Origin: Stappia stellulata DSM 5886
Lineage (GTDB): Bacteria > Pseudomonadota > Alphaproteobacteria > Rhizobiales > Stappiaceae
DNA length: 64,000 nt
Reading direction: 5' to 3'
Assembly: GCF_000423705.1 (NCBI RefSeq)
Contig: NZ_AUIM01000010.1
Span: forward strand, 248,001-312,000
The number at the start of each line of letters is the position of its first letter. Within the stretch, counting starts at the first letter, position 1. The translations under genes were made by a program, and so were the position numbers. This document shows positions 34,642-44,322 of this stretch, in pieces. Below the pieces are notes generated by a model. The model was not told the origin of the DNA, searched no databases, and was given only the letters and a program-made list of their open reading frames with translations.

Positions 34642-36549
34642 ATGGATGATCTCGCCCCAACACCCCGCAGCGACGGAACGGACGCCGAATATCGCGTGCT
34701 TGCGCGCAAGTACCGGCCCGCGACCTTCGAGGACCTCGTCGGCCAGGAGCCGATGGTCCAGACCCTGCGCAACGCCTTCGAGACCGGACGCATCGCCCAG
34801 GCGTGGATGCTGACCGGCGTGCGCGGTGTCGGCAAGACCACGACGGCGCGCATTCTCGCCCGTGGCCTCAACTACGAAATCCCCGGCGAGATCGACCGGC
34901 CGACCGTGCATCTCGACAAGCCGGGCGTGCATTGCGAGGCGATCATGAACGGCCGCCATGTCGATGTGATCGAGATGGACGCCGCCTCGCACACCGGCAT
35001 CGACGACATTCGCGAGATCACCGAGGCCGCGCGCTACCGGCCCGCATCGGCGCGCTACAAGGTCTACATCATCGACGAAGTGCACATGCTGTCGAAGTCG
35101 GCGTTCAACGGCCTGTTGAAGACGCTGGAAGAGCCGCCCGAGCATGTGAAATTCATTTTCGCCACCACCGAGATCCGCAAGGTTCCGGTCACGGTGCTCT
35201 CGCGCTGCCAGCGCTTCGACCTGCGCCGGATCGACGCCGACGACATCGTGGGCCTGCTCAGGCGGATCGCGCAGTCGGAAGCCATGGCCGTGTCCGACGA
35301 GGCACTGGCGCTGATCGCGCGGGCCGGCGAAGGATCGGCGCGCGATTCGCTGTCGCTGCTCGATCAGGCGATGGCCCATGGCGCAGGCACGCACGGCGAG
35401 ACGGAGATCGGCGCCGAAACCGTGCGCGCCATGCTTGGCCTTGCCGACCGCGCCCGCGTCATCGACCTCTTCACCCATCTGATGAAGGGCGACGCCGCCG
35501 CCGCGATGGCGGAGTTCAAGGCGCAATATGCGGTTGGCGCGGACCCGGTCGTCGTGCTCTCCGACCTCGCCGAATTCACCCATCTCGTGACCCGTCTCAA
35601 GATCGTGCCGCAAGCGGGCGAGGAAGCCTCCGTCACCGAGACGGAACGGCTGCGCGGCCGAGAGCTCGCCGACAAGCTGTCGCTGCGGCTGCTGTCGCGG
35701 AGCTGGCAGATCCTGTTGAAGGGCATCGCGGAAGTACAGGCGGCCCCCAAGCCCAATCTCGCCGCCGACATGGTTCTGGTGCGCCTTGCCTATGCCGCCG
35801 ACCTTCCCGACCCGGAAGAGGCGCTCAAGCTTCTGCGCGAGGGCAAGGCATCGGATCTTGCGGCGGCCCTGCCGGCCAACCCGGGCGCGCCCACCGGTGG
35901 CGGGTCGCCTCAGGCACACTCTCCGGACCAGGCCCCGGCGCAGAGCGCACCGGCCGCCGTTGACGCCGCCTCTCCGCCGGCAGCGCCTCAGGCCTCCGCC
36001 GCTCCGGAGGCCGACCCCGCCCCGCGCCGCTTTCAGGCACTGGCCGGCGGCGGTGGCAACGGCGGTGCCTCCGCCACGGCGCCATACCCGGCTCCGCGCC
36101 TGGTGCCCCAGCCGGAACCGGTCGTCGCGCTCGGGTCACTGGCCGATTGCGCCGAGCTTGCCCGGAAAAAAAGCGACCTCCATCTTCTGTTCATGATCGA
36201 GCACCAGATGCGGCTCGTGAACTTCGTGCCGGGCCGGATCGAGTTTCAACCGACGGAGAAGGCCGACCCCGACCTTGCCGGAAAGCTCGGCCGCATGCTG
36301 ACCGAATGGACGGGCATGCGCTGGATCGTCAGCGTCTCGCGCAGCCAGGGGCGACCGACGCTCCACGAGGAGCGCACGGCGAACAGGCACCAGTTGCTCT
36401 CCGATGCAAAATCCGAGCCGACGGTCGCGGCCCTCTTGTCCGTCTTTCCCGGTGCGAAGGTGGTGGATGTGCGCATCCAGGAGGCGGAGGACATGACCCC
36501 GCCCCTTGACATGGCGCCGGACGAGACCGAAACCGACCCCGACATGTGA
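34642..36549 (+). CDS. dnaX: DNA polymerase III subunit gamma/tau
   Basis: The clamp-loader ATPase of 635 residues. Walker A is [12 protein letters not shown] (about 59-70), Walker B is [11 protein letters not shown] and the sensor/arginine region includes [12 protein letters not shown] Pro/Ala-rich linker (about 415-490) leads to the tau C-terminal domain. The usual four zinc-binding cysteines after Walker A are not kept; the region reads [15 protein letters not shown], as in other Rhizobiales. A run of seven A at 36166-36172 lies in frame near codon 509. It follows the SRP RNA and precedes ybaB-recR. Confidence 0.97.
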   Translation: MDDLAPTPRSDGTDAEYRVLARKYRPATFEDLVGQEPMVQTLRNAFETGRIAQAWMLTGVRGVGKTTTARILARGLNYEIPGEIDRPTVHLDKPGVHCEAIMNGRHVDVIEMDAASHTGIDDIREITEAARYRPASARYKVYIIDEVHMLSKSAFNGLLKTLEEPPEHVKFIFATTEIRKVPVTVLSRCQRFDLRRIDADDIVGLLRRIAQSEAMAVSDEALALIARAGEGSARDSLSLLDQAMAHGAGTHGETEIGAETVRAMLGLADRARVIDLFTHLMKGDAAAAMAEFKAQYAVGADPVVVLSDLAEFTHLVTRLKIVPQAGEEASVTETERLRGRELADKLSLRLLSRSWQILLKGIAEVQAAPKPNLAADMVLVRLAYAADLPDPEEALKLLREGKASDLAAALPANPGAPTGGGSPQAHSPDQAPAQSAPAAVDAASPPAAPQASAAPEADPAPRRFQALAGGGGNGGASATAPYPAPRLVPQPEPVVALGSLADCAELARKKSDLHLLFMIEHQMRLVNFVPGRIEFQPTEKADPDLAGKLGRMLTEWTGMRWIVSVSRSQGRPTLHEERTANRHQLLSDAKSEPTVAALLSVFPGAKVVDVRIQEAEDMTPPLDMAPDETETDPDM

Positions 36550-36607
36550 GGCGCGGGCGAAACCCGTCCCGCCTGGCCGCAACACGGCCGCGCCAAGGAG
36601 ATCCGTC

Positions 36608-36928
36608 ATGGACTTTATGAAGATGATGAAGCAGGCGAAGCAGATGCAGGAGCAGATGGGCTCCCTGCAGGAGGAAATCGCCGCGGTGAGCGTCGAGGGC
36701 AGCGCCGGCGGCGGCATGGTCAGCGTCACCATGACCGGCAAGGGCGAGATGACCGCCCTCAAGATCGACCCCTCGCTCGTCAAGGAAGAGGACGTCGAGA
36801 TCCTGGAAGACCTGATCCTTGCCGCCCATCAGGACGCCAAGGCAAAGTCCGAAGCCATGCTCCAGGAAAAGACCCAGGAACTGATGGGCGGTCTCGGCCT
36901 GCCCCCCGGGTTCAAGCTGCCGTTCTGA
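36608..36928 (+). CDS. YbaB/EbfC family nucleoid-associated protein
   Basis: A 106-residue DNA-binding protein. The helical N-terminus ([19 protein letters not shown]), the central strand [15 protein letters not shown], and the C-terminal helix ending [14 protein letters not shown] are characteristic. It forms dimers that bind DNA and is tied to recombinational repair by its conserved linkage to recR. AAGGAG precedes the ATG at 36608. Confidence 0.93.
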   Translation: MDFMKMMKQAKQMQEQMGSLQEEIAAVSVEGSAGGGMVSVTMTGKGEMTALKIDPSLVKEEDVEILEDLILAAHQDAKAKSEAMLQEKTQELMGGLGLPPGFKLPF

Positions 36929-36935
36929 TCGATCC

Positions 36936-37544
36936 ATGAGCAACAAGGCGGTCGCGGGGCCGGAAGTGGAAAAGCTGATCCAGCTCCTGGCGAAACTGCC
37001 GGGGCTGGGGCCGCGCTCGGCGCGGCGCGCAGCGCTTCACCTGATCAAGAAGAAAGACCAGCTGCTCGTCCCGCTCGCCCAGGCGATGGGGGTTGCGGTG
37101 GAGCGCGTCACCATATGCTCCACCTGCGGCACCGTCGACACCTGCGATCCCTGCACCATCTGCTCCGACCCGCGCCGCGACACCTCGACCATCATCGTGG
37201 TGGAGGATGTCGCCGACCTCTGGGCGCTGGAGCGCGCGGCAGCACTGAACTGCGGCTATCACGTGCTCGGCGGAACGCTGTCGCCGCTCGACGGCATCGG
37301 CCCGGACGATCTCACCATCACCCAGCTCGTCGAGCGGGTCGCCGGGGGCGAGGTCTCCGAGATCGTGCTTGCGGTCAATGCCACGGTCGAGGGACAGACG
37401 ACCGCCCATTACATCACCGACCGGCTGCGCGGGATGGACGTACGCGTCACCCGGCTGGCGCATGGCGTCCCGGTGGGGGGCGAGCTCGACTATCTCGACG
37501 AGGGCACGCTGACCCAGGCACTGAAGGCCCGCACGTCCTTTTAA
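36936..37544 (+). CDS. recR: Recombination protein RecR
   Basis: A 202-residue recombination mediator that works with RecF and RecO to load RecA on gaps. It has an N-terminal helix-hairpin-helix ([16 protein letters not shown]), a C4 zinc finger in the 61-76 region (CSTCG and CTIC), and a Toprim domain starting [14 protein letters not shown]. Seven bases separate it from ybaB. Complete. Confidence 0.97.
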   Translation: MSNKAVAGPEVEKLIQLLAKLPGLGPRSARRAALHLIKKKDQLLVPLAQAMGVAVERVTICSTCGTVDTCDPCTICSDPRRDTSTIIVVEDVADLWALERAAALNCGYHVLGGTLSPLDGIGPDDLTITQLVERVAGGEVSEIVLAVNATVEGQTTAHYITDRLRGMDVRVTRLAHGVPVGGELDYLDEGTLTQALKARTSF

Positions 37545-37630
37545 CACGCGCGTGCCCCGGTCACCCGCCTTTCGCAGCGACACCATTCATTGCTAGGATC
37601 GCGGTCGTTCCGCCTCCGCCGGAGATCCCG

Positions 37631-38842
37631 ATGCCGCGCCTCGCCCTGCCCTGTCTTCTCGCCGCCCTTGCCCTCGCGTTCCTGCCCGCCAGGGCCCTTG
37701 CCGGCCCTTTTGACGCGCAGTTCCGCCAGTTCCTCGACCGCGAGATCGCGCCAGCCGCCATTGCTGCGGGCGTTCCCCGCGCCGTCGTGACCCGCGAACT
37801 GTCGGGCATGACGCCCGACTCCTCGCTGCCCGGTCTCGGTCGCCCTGATGCGCCGGAGACTGCGCCCTCCGTCAACTATCAGTCGGAGTTTCGCGCCCCG
37901 GCCGGCTATTTCCGCGACAGCCAGTTCAACGCGCTGGTGGCGCAGGGGCGACGGCTCGCGAAACAACATGCCACCACACTTGCCCGGATCGAGCGCGAGA
38001 CCGGCGTGCCGGGCCGCATCGTCCTGGCGATCTGGGCGCGCGAGTCGGGCTATGGCCGCGCGAAGATCCCCAAGGACGCGCTGCGCACGCTTGCGACCCG
38101 CGCCTTCATGGGCCAGCGGCGCGATCTCTTTCGCAAGGAGACCGTCGCGGCCCTCCGGATCCTCGCAGAGGGCCACATTTCGCGGTCGCGGATGAAAAGC
38201 TCCTGGGGCGGGGCGATGGGCCAGCCCCAGTTCCTGCCCTCAAGCTTCCTGCGCCATGCGGTCGACTACGACGGCGACGGGCGACGCGATATCTGGACGT
38301 CCGTTCCCGACACGCTCGCCTCCATCGCGCAGTATCTCAAATGGTACGGCTGGGTGGCAAAGCGCGATTGGGGTTACGAGGCGGTGATCCCGCCGTCCGT
38401 CTCCTGCACCAACGAGGGGCCGGATCGCGGGCGGCCGATTTCAGACTGGATCGCCAATGGCGTCACGCGCGTGAAGAACCGCCCCTTCCCGGCCCATGAG
38501 GTGCCGCAACCGGGCTTCCTGTTGATGCCGGCGGGACGCTACGGTCCGGCGTTCATCGCCACCGACAATTTCTATGTGCTGAAATCCTACAATGAGTCCG
38601 ATGTCTACGCGCTTTTCGTCGGCCATCTCGCTGACCGCTACGGCAACAATCGGGGCTTCGTGCAGGACTGGACGCCGATCAGAACCCGCTCGCGCGGCGC
38701 GGTGCGCAAGATCCAGCTCGAACTGGAGGCAAAAGGCCACGACGTCGGCGGCGCCGACGGCCTGATCGGCTTCAAGACCCGCCGCAGCCTGGGCGCTGTA
38801 CAGGAAAAGGCTGGGCGGAGAGCGACCTGCTGGCTGGAGTGA
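37631..38842 (+). CDS. Lytic murein transglycosylase (MltB/SltB type) with peptidoglycan-binding domain
   Basis: A 403-residue exported enzyme that cleaves the MurNAc-GlcNAc bond with 1,6-anhydro product formation. Signal peptide 1-24 ends at ALA. The catalytic glutamate is E138 in AIWARESGYGR. The family motif SWGGAMGQPQFLPSSFL and the DGDGRRDIW segment follow. A C-terminal peptidoglycan-binding repeat (RGAVRKIQLELEAKGHDVGG to about residue 395) completes it. GGAGA lies 6 bases before the ATG. It follows recR by 86 bases. Confidence 0.93.
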   Translation: MPRLALPCLLAALALAFLPARALAGPFDAQFRQFLDREIAPAAIAAGVPRAVVTRELSGMTPDSSLPGLGRPDAPETAPSVNYQSEFRAPAGYFRDSQFNALVAQGRRLAKQHATTLARIERETGVPGRIVLAIWARESGYGRAKIPKDALRTLATRAFMGQRRDLFRKETVAALRILAEGHISRSRMKSSWGGAMGQPQFLPSSFLRHAVDYDGDGRRDIWTSVPDTLASIAQYLKWYGWVAKRDWGYEAVIPPSVSCTNEGPDRGRPISDWIANGVTRVKNRPFPAHEVPQPGFLLMPAGRYGPAFIATDNFYVLKSYNESDVYALFVGHLADRYGNNRGFVQDWTPIRTRSRGAVRKIQLELEAKGHDVGGADGLIGFKTRRSLGAVQEKAGRRATCWLE

Positions 38843-38855
38843 GGGGCGTCTGATC

Positions 38856-38969
38856 TTACCCGCTGTCGTCCCTCTCCGGCAGCTTGCGGACGAGCAGCCA
38901 GCCGGCGAACCCGATGAAGGCGAAGGTTCCCAGATTGAGGATGGTATCGAGCAGATCGCCGCTGATCAT
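38856..38969 (-). CDS. 37-residue single-span membrane peptide coupled to the BCCT transporter
   Basis: A short frame starting MISGDLLDTILNLG with one hydrophobic segment (about 10-28, including FAFIGFAGWLLV) and a charged C-terminal tail (RKLPERDDSG). Its ATG overlaps the BCCT stop codon in an ATGA arrangement, so translation is likely coupled. No function is known to me. The layout resembles small accessory subunits of transporters and oxidases. The clean membrane pattern and overlap support a real gene. Confidence 0.6.
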   Translation of the reverse strand: MISGDLLDTILNLGTFAFIGFAGWLLVRKLPERDDSG

Positions 38970-40456
38970 TGCACTGCCTCCTCCCTGAGCGCCCTGACGA
39001 AACACACCATCAGCAAGATGGTGATAAAGACGAAGGGCAGGGCCCCGAGCGCGATCAGCTTCTTGATCGCATCCATCGACCCCGACAGGATCATGGCGTA
39101 GCCGAGAACCCCGAGCAACACGCCCCAGATCAGGCGGATGCCGGGCTTGGGATCGGGGTCGCCGCCAGTGGAAAAGGTCCCCAGCACGAAGGCCGCGCTC
39201 ACCACGCTGGTGACGATGAACAGGAAGGCGGCAACGATGGTTGCGAGTGTCGTCAAGGTGGCGAAGGGCATCCGTTCCAGCAGGGCAAAGGTTGCCCGCT
39301 CCGCGTTGGCGGCGGCCATCGCGGCCAGCTCCCCGGTGCCCTGCAGCGCTTCGTAAAGGCCGATGCCGCCGAAGACGCCGAACCAGACCATGGAAAAAAG
39401 CGTTGGCCCGATCAGCACGCCGAAGATGAACTCGCGAATGGTGCGCCCCTTCGAGATCCGGGCGACGAAAACGCCGACAAACGGGCCCCAGGCGATCCAC
39501 CAGACCATGTAGGTCAGCGTCCAGCTCTTGAACCACTCCGCCACCTCGCTGTCGAAGAAGGTGAAGGTTTGCAGACCGCGCGGAACGACACTTGTCAGAT
39601 ACTGGCCGAAACTCCCCACGACCGAGTTCAGCAGGAACTCGGTCGGACCGAAGATCACCACGAAAATGACGAGCGCGATTGCCAGAAGCATCGCCAGATT
39701 GGAGAGCTTCGCCATCCCGCTGCCGAGATCGGTCATCAGCGCCGGCAGGTAGAAGGCGACCATGGCAAGGAAAACGGCGCCGACAAGCATGGGCCCGGCA
39801 CCCGCGCCGCCGACCAGCACGTCGATGCCGTCGGCCACCTGGAACACGCCCATGGCAATCGATCCGCCAACGCCGATGGCAATGGCGACAATGGCCATGA
39901 AGTCGGACAGCCACCCGAGCGCGCGCGCCCAGCGCTCCCCGGGAAAAAGATAGACGATCGGTGCGCTGACAAGCATGGCGGTGCCGCGCCGGAAGGCGAA
40001 ATAGGCAATCACCAGCGCCGTGGTCCCGTAGATCGCCCAGGCGTGAATGCCCCAGTGGAAGATCGTTGTCACCAGCGCCTGCTGGGCGGCTTCCGGCGCG
40101 CTCATGTAGTCTTGCGCGAAGCCGAAATGGGTCAGCGGTTCCGCAACGGCCCAGAACAGCAGGCCCACGCCCATGCCGGCGGCAAACAGCATTGCGATCC
40201 AGGAGGGGGTGGAAAACTCCGGGCGGTCGTCATCCGCGCCGAGCCGGATGGCGCCGAAGCGGGAAAACGCCAGCGCGACGCAGAAAACCAGCATGCCCGT
40301 GACCGACACCATCAGGAACCAGCCGCGGCTGCGGAAATACTGGTCCACGATCCAGGAGGCGATTGCGACGAGACCGGGGGAGTCGACAACGCCCCAGATG
40401 CCGATGGCGGCAATGACCGCAAGCGATGCGATCAACAGTATCGGCTTGACACTCAA
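38966..40456 (-). CDS. BCCT family betaine/choline/carnitine transporter
   Basis: A 496-residue secondary transporter with about 12 transmembrane helices. The BCCT signature includes GMGVGLLFWAVAEPLTHF (glycine stretch and substrate-site tryptophan/glutamate-proline) and the W-rich helix TYMVWWIAWGPFVGVFVARI. It imports a quaternary ammonium compound such as glycine betaine, choline or related osmolytes; which one is unresolved. The start appears to be TTG at 40456, with GGGGGA eight bases upstream; an out-of-frame ATG-CGT-TGA overlaps it. Confidence 0.92.
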   Translation of the reverse strand: MSVKPILLIASLAVIAAIGIWGVVDSPGLVAIASWIVDQYFRSRGWFLMVSVTGMLVFCVALAFSRFGAIRLGADDDRPEFSTPSWIAMLFAAGMGVGLLFWAVAEPLTHFGFAQDYMSAPEAAQQALVTTIFHWGIHAWAIYGTTALVIAYFAFRRGTAMLVSAPIVYLFPGERWARALGWLSDFMAIVAIAIGVGGSIAMGVFQVADGIDVLVGGAGAGPMLVGAVFLAMVAFYLPALMTDLGSGMAKLSNLAMLLAIALVIFVVIFGPTEFLLNSVVGSFGQYLTSVVPRGLQTFTFFDSEVAEWFKSWTLTYMVWWIAWGPFVGVFVARISKGRTIREFIFGVLIGPTLFSMVWFGVFGGIGLYEALQGTGELAAMAAANAERATFALLERMPFATLTTLATIVAAFLFIVTSVVSAAFVLGTFSTGGDPDPKPGIRLIWGVLLGVLGYAMILSGSMDAIKKLIALGALPFVFITILLMVCFVRALREEAVQ

Positions 40457-40848
40457 CGCATTTCCCCCGGAGCCGGTTGGAGCATGCTTACACCAGCTTG
40501 ACCCTACAAGAGGTACCGGGCCGGCGGGTCTCGTTCAAGACAATCACGCGACGACCACGGCGTTTCCGCGCGAGAGACCGCGGGACGTGTGCGGGCTGGA
40601 GTGAGAGGCGGACAGATTGTCCGCTTCCGTAGGCCGTCACCCCGGGCAAGGCGAAACCGCGACCCGGGGGCCATTGGCACCCTCAGCAAGAGTGGGGCGC
40701 GGTGCGGAGCGCCATGAGCCCCGCACTCGCCTGTGCGTTTGGCAACGTGGAATGGATCCCGGCTCGGGGGCCGGGATGACGGCGGAATTTGAAGCCGGCG
40801 CTGGTGGCACGTGACGGACCGTCCAAAAGTCCCTGCCTCCACCTCTCC
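40457..40848. other. Intergenic region between yejF and the BCCT gene
   Basis: 392 bases without a gene. It must contain the BCCT promoter and the end of the yej transcript, although no T-run terminator is visible. Its main content is a long imperfect palindrome, listed separately at 40634-40782. Confidence 0.6.
40634..40782. repeat. Imperfect palindromic intergenic element
   Basis: The element begins CCGTCACCCCGGG and ends CCGGGATGACGG, near-complementary termini. The inner arms (GGGGGCCATTGG on one side, GGAATGGATCCCGG on the other) can also pair. This is the look of extragenic palindromes seen repeatedly in Rhizobiales genomes. I found only this copy in the window, so repetitiveness is inferred. 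Confidence 0.45.
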
Positions 40849-42480
40849 CTACTCGCTGACGATCCCCGCGCCCGCCGTTTCCAGGCGGAAAGCGGCGGCC
40901 ATCAGCGCCTTGGTGTAGTCGGTCTCCGGCGCGTCGAAGATGTCGGCGGCCGGCCCGGCCTCGACCACCTTGCCGGCGCGCATGACGACCACCTCGTTGG
41001 CAAGCGCACGCACGACTTTCAGATCGTGTGATATGAAAAGATACGCGAGATTGTGCCGGCGTTGCAGGTCACGGAGCAGGTCGACGACCTGTGCCTGGAC
41101 GCTCATGTCGAGCGCGGAGGTCGGTTCGTCCAGCATGACGAATTTCGGCTCCAGCACCATGGCGCGGGCAATCGAGATACGCTGACGCTGACCGCCGGAA
41201 AACTCGTGCGGATAGCGAAACCGCGTATCGGCATCGAGACCGACCTCGACAAGGGCGGCGGAGACCTTGGCGTCGCGCTCGTCCGCAGAGATCGACGGGA
41301 AATGCACCTCCAGCCCCTCGCCGACGATATCGGCAACCGACATGCGCGGGCTGAGCGAGCCGAAGGGGTCCTGAAACACCACCTGCATGTCGCGCCTCAG
41401 CGGGCGCATTTCCTTGGAGTTCAGTCCCTCGATCTCGCGCGACCCGAACCGGATCTTGCCGGTCGAGGAAATCATGCGCATCAGGGCCAGTCCCAGCGTG
41501 GTCTTGCCCGAGCCGCTTTCGCCGACGATGCCGAGCGTCTGCCCCTCGCGCACGGTCACATCGATCCCGTCCACCGCCTTGATGTGATCGACGGTGCGGC
41601 GCAGGAAACCCCGCTTCACCGGGAACCAGACCTTGACGTTTTCCGCCGCGACGACGATGGGCTTGCGGTCGTCGGTCACCGGCGGGTCGCCCTTGGGTTC
41701 GGCTGCCAGAAGATGCTGCGTGTAGGGGTGTTCGGGTGCGGTGAAAATCCGCTCGACCGCACCGCTTTCCACGATCTTGCCTTTCGTCATCACGCAGACC
41801 CGGTCGGCCACTTTTCGCACGATGCCGAGATCATGGGTGATGAACAGCATCGCCATGCCGGTGTCGCGCTGGATGTCCTTCAGGAGCTGAAGGATCTGCG
41901 CCTGAACGGTCACGTCGAGCGCGGTCGTCGGCTCGTCGGCGATCAGGAGATCCGGCTCGTTGGCCAGCGCCATGGCGATCATCACGCGCTGGCGCTGGCC
42001 ACCGGAAAGCTGATGCGGATAGCTCTTCAGCCGGGATTCGGGGTTCTGGATGCCAACCTGTTCGAGCAGTTGCAGCACACGGGCGCGCGCGGCCGTGTCG
42101 CTCATGCCCCGATGGATTTTCAGGACTTCGGCGATCTGCTTTTCCACCGGATGCAGCGGATTGAGCGAGGTCATCGGCTCCTGGAAGATCATCGAGATCT
42201 CGTTGCCGCGAATGCGTCGGAGCCCGGCATCGTCCGCCTTGAGCACATCCTCGCCGTTGAAGAGCACTTCGCCGGTTGGATGGGACGCGGCCGGATAGGG
42301 CAGCAGACGCACGGCCGAAAGGGCGGAGACGGATTTGCCCGACCCGCTTTCGCCGACAAGCGCGACCGTCTCGCCCTTGCCGATATCAAAGGAGATCCTG
42401 TCGACAGCCAGGTTCGTCGCCCCGTTCTGGGTGAAGGCGACGGAGAGATCGCGCACGGAGAGGAGCGGCAGGTCAGTCAT
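40849..42480 (-). CDS. yejF: Peptide ABC transporter ATP-binding protein, two fused ATPase domains (YejF type)
   Basis: A 543-residue protein with two ABC ATPase domains. The first has Walker [14 protein letters not shown] and signature [15 protein letters not shown]; the second has [14 protein letters not shown] and [15 protein letters not shown]. It energises oligopeptide uptake through YejB/YejE. In enterobacteria YejABEF imports microcin C and peptides. The ATG at 42480 overlaps the stop codon of the toxin gene upstream (ATGA), so its translation may depend on that gene. Confidence 0.95.
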   Translation of the reverse strand: MTDLPLLSVRDLSVAFTQNGATNLAVDRISFDIGKGETVALVGESGSGKSVSALSAVRLLPYPAASHPTGEVLFNGEDVLKADDAGLRRIRGNEISMIFQEPMTSLNPLHPVEKQIAEVLKIHRGMSDTAARARVLQLLEQVGIQNPESRLKSYPHQLSGGQRQRVMIAMALANEPDLLIADEPTTALDVTVQAQILQLLKDIQRDTGMAMLFITHDLGIVRKVADRVCVMTKGKIVESGAVERIFTAPEHPYTQHLLAAEPKGDPPVTDDRKPIVVAAENVKVWFPVKRGFLRRTVDHIKAVDGIDVTVREGQTLGIVGESGSGKTTLGLALMRMISSTGKIRFGSREIEGLNSKEMRPLRRDMQVVFQDPFGSLSPRMSVADIVGEGLEVHFPSISADERDAKVSAALVEVGLDADTRFRYPHEFSGGQRQRISIARAMVLEPKFVMLDEPTSALDMSVQAQVVDLLRDLQRRHNLAYLFISHDLKVVRALANEVVVMRAGKVVEAGPAADIFDAPETDYTKALMAAAFRLETAGAGIVSE

Positions 42481-42881
42481 TGGCGTTGATCCAGAATTGC
42501 CCGAAGGGTTTGAACAGTGGGGGAGACAAGGCCAAGTGACGGAGCAGACCGGCTCCATCCCCATCTCGAATGGGTCAGTTCGATTTCCCTTGGAAGCTTG
42601 TCATCCGTTGTCAGCACATGACTACACTTGAGGCCGATCGCGGTCGAAAGGTGAATGGAATCCGGCAACTTCACGGACGGATATTGATTGCGGAGAACAG
42701 CGGCGAACCACAATACTTCACGAGTGACCGGCCCGACATCCAACCAGGTATTGTCCGTGGCAATCCAATTGTCATAAAGCTGGATCAGATCGTCGTTGCG
42801 GTCCCGATACGGTCGAACCAGCAATTCGGCGAGCAGGATGAAGATATTCGTATCGGGATAAAGAGACCGAATGGGTGGCAT
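42477..42881 (-). CDS. PIN-domain toxin, VapC type
   Basis: A 134-residue PIN-fold RNase. The acidic residues of the metal site are visible as D10 (YPDTNIFIL), E55 (PVTREVLWF), D74 (LPDSIHLSTA) and D93 (LTTDDKLP). VapC toxins cleave tRNA or rRNA and are held by the antitoxin encoded just upstream. The start overlaps the antitoxin stop (TAATG), and the stop overlaps the yejF start (ATGA). Hand-counted GC over 42481-42660 is 97/180, lower than neighbours, suggesting acquisition. Confidence 0.87.
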   Translation of the reverse strand: MPPIRSLYPDTNIFILLAELLVRPYRDRNDDLIQLYDNWIATDNTWLDVGPVTREVLWFAAVLRNQYPSVKLPDSIHLSTAIGLKCSHVLTTDDKLPREIELTHSRWGWSRSAPSLGLVSPTVQTLRAILDQRQ

Positions 42882-43123
42882 TAGTCATCCCATTCGTCGC
42901 GCAGGGCCCGCACGCGCTCTGTCGCTTCTTCGATTGAGACTTGTTTCTTGAGGTTGCTTCGCACGCGCTCGAGATCGGCTTTCAGGGTTTCGACCGTGGA
43001 TGGGGCGCGTTTCCCGTTCTCTGTCTCTATCGTAATGTTCACGAACGCACCTGATGGAAGACCCGCACGCAGATCCAGAGGCAGCTTCTCCGCCGGGTAG
43101 TGCTTCTTTATGATCCTGTTCAT
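42881..43123 (-). CDS. Antitoxin of the VapC-type pair
   Basis: An 80-residue protein directly before the PIN toxin and overlapping it by one base. The N-terminal half (HYPAEKLPLDLRAGLPSGAF then a short strand NITIE) could be the DNA-binding part, and the charged helical C-terminus (ADLERVRSNLKKQVSIEEATERV) is the likely toxin-binding region. The subfamily is not clear to me. The call rests mainly on position and size. Confidence 0.75.
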   Translation of the reverse strand: MNRIIKKHYPAEKLPLDLRAGLPSGAFVNITIETENGKRAPSTVETLKADLERVRSNLKKQVSIEEATERVRALRDEWDD

Positions 43124-43157
43124 GGCCGACTTCCCGATGGTTTCCTCAGCAAGACTA

Positions 43158-44318
43158 TCACGTAAAGCTCTTGCGGGGGTCGAAGGCGTCGCGAACCGCC
43201 TCGCCGATGAAGATCAACAGGCTGAGCATAAGCGAAATCACGATGAAGCCGGTGATGCCGAGCCAGGGCGCCTGAAGATTGTTCTTGCCCTGCGCCAGAA
43301 GCTCTCCGAGCGAGGCCGATCCCGGCGGCAGGCCGAAGCCGAGGAAGTCGAGCGCCGTCAGCGTCGAGATCGATCCGTTCAGGATGAAGGGCATGAAGGT
43401 CAGCGTCGCGACCATGGCGTTGGGCAGCAGGTGCCGCCACATGATCTTGGCGTTGCCGACGCCCAGCGCGCGCGCCGCCGTGACATATTCGAAGTTGCGC
43501 GCCCGCAGGAACTCCGCCCTGACCACGCCGACCAGCGCCACCCAGGAAAAGGCGAGGAGGATTGTAAAGAGCGTCCAGAAGCCCGGGATCAGCACAGACG
43601 AGACGATCAGGATCAGATAGAGCGTCGGGATCGCGGTCCACACCTCGATGAAGCGCTGGAACAGCAGGTCGAGCCAGCCGCCGTAATAGCCCTGCACGGC
43701 CCCCGCCGCGACGCCGATCACCGAGGAGGCGAGCGTCAGCGCCAGGCCGAACAGCACGGAAATGCGAAAGCCGTAGACCAGCCGCGCCACGACATCGCGG
43801 CCCTGGTCATCCGTGCCGAGCCAGTTCCAGTTGCCGACGATGCAATTTGGGTCTTCCGCACCCAGCGGATAGCGGCTGCAGCGCTCTTCCTTGTCGAGCA
43901 TCCAGGACGGCGGCGCTGGGGCCGGCACCGGGATCTCGTTGTTCACCGTGCGGTAGGAATAGCGGATCGGCGGCCACAGCATCCAGCCGTTGGCGTTGAT
44001 CTCTTCCTGGATGAAGGGATCGCGATAATCGGTGATCGCCAGGAACCCGCCGAACTTCTCCTCCGGATAGTCGACGAAGATCGGTGCCAGCACCTCGTCC
44101 TTGTAGACCACCACGATCGGCCGGTCGTAGACGAGAAGTTCGGCGACCAGCGACAGGCCGAAGAGCACCAGAAAGATCCAGAACGACCAATAGCCCCGGC
44201 GGTTGGCCTTGAAGTTGGTCAGTCGGCGCCTGTTGATCGGCGAGAGGAACCCGCGCGGGCGTCCGATGGTGTCGGCCTTGCCGGCGGCCGGCTGCTGCTG
44301 CGTGGAACGCTGATCCAT
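43158..44318 (-). CDS. yejE: Peptide ABC transporter permease (YejE type)
   Basis: A 386-residue DppC-family permease. One N-terminal membrane helix (about 45-62) and a large periplasmic segment precede the BPD_transp core of five helices. The EAA-type loop (EFLRARNFEYVTAARALGVGNAKIMWRHLLPNA) contacts the ATPase. It lies four bases after yejB and is followed by the toxin-antitoxin pair rather than directly by yejF. Confidence 0.94.
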   Translation of the reverse strand: MDQRSTQQQPAAGKADTIGRPRGFLSPINRRRLTNFKANRRGYWSFWIFLVLFGLSLVAELLVYDRPIVVVYKDEVLAPIFVDYPEEKFGGFLAITDYRDPFIQEEINANGWMLWPPIRYSYRTVNNEIPVPAPAPPSWMLDKEERCSRYPLGAEDPNCIVGNWNWLGTDDQGRDVVARLVYGFRISVLFGLALTLASSVIGVAAGAVQGYYGGWLDLLFQRFIEVWTAIPTLYLILIVSSVLIPGFWTLFTILLAFSWVALVGVVRAEFLRARNFEYVTAARALGVGNAKIMWRHLLPNAMVATLTFMPFILNGSISTLTALDFLGFGLPPGSASLGELLAQGKNNLQAPWLGITGFIVISLMLSLLIFIGEAVRDAFDPRKSFT

Positions 44319-44322
44319 CGCC

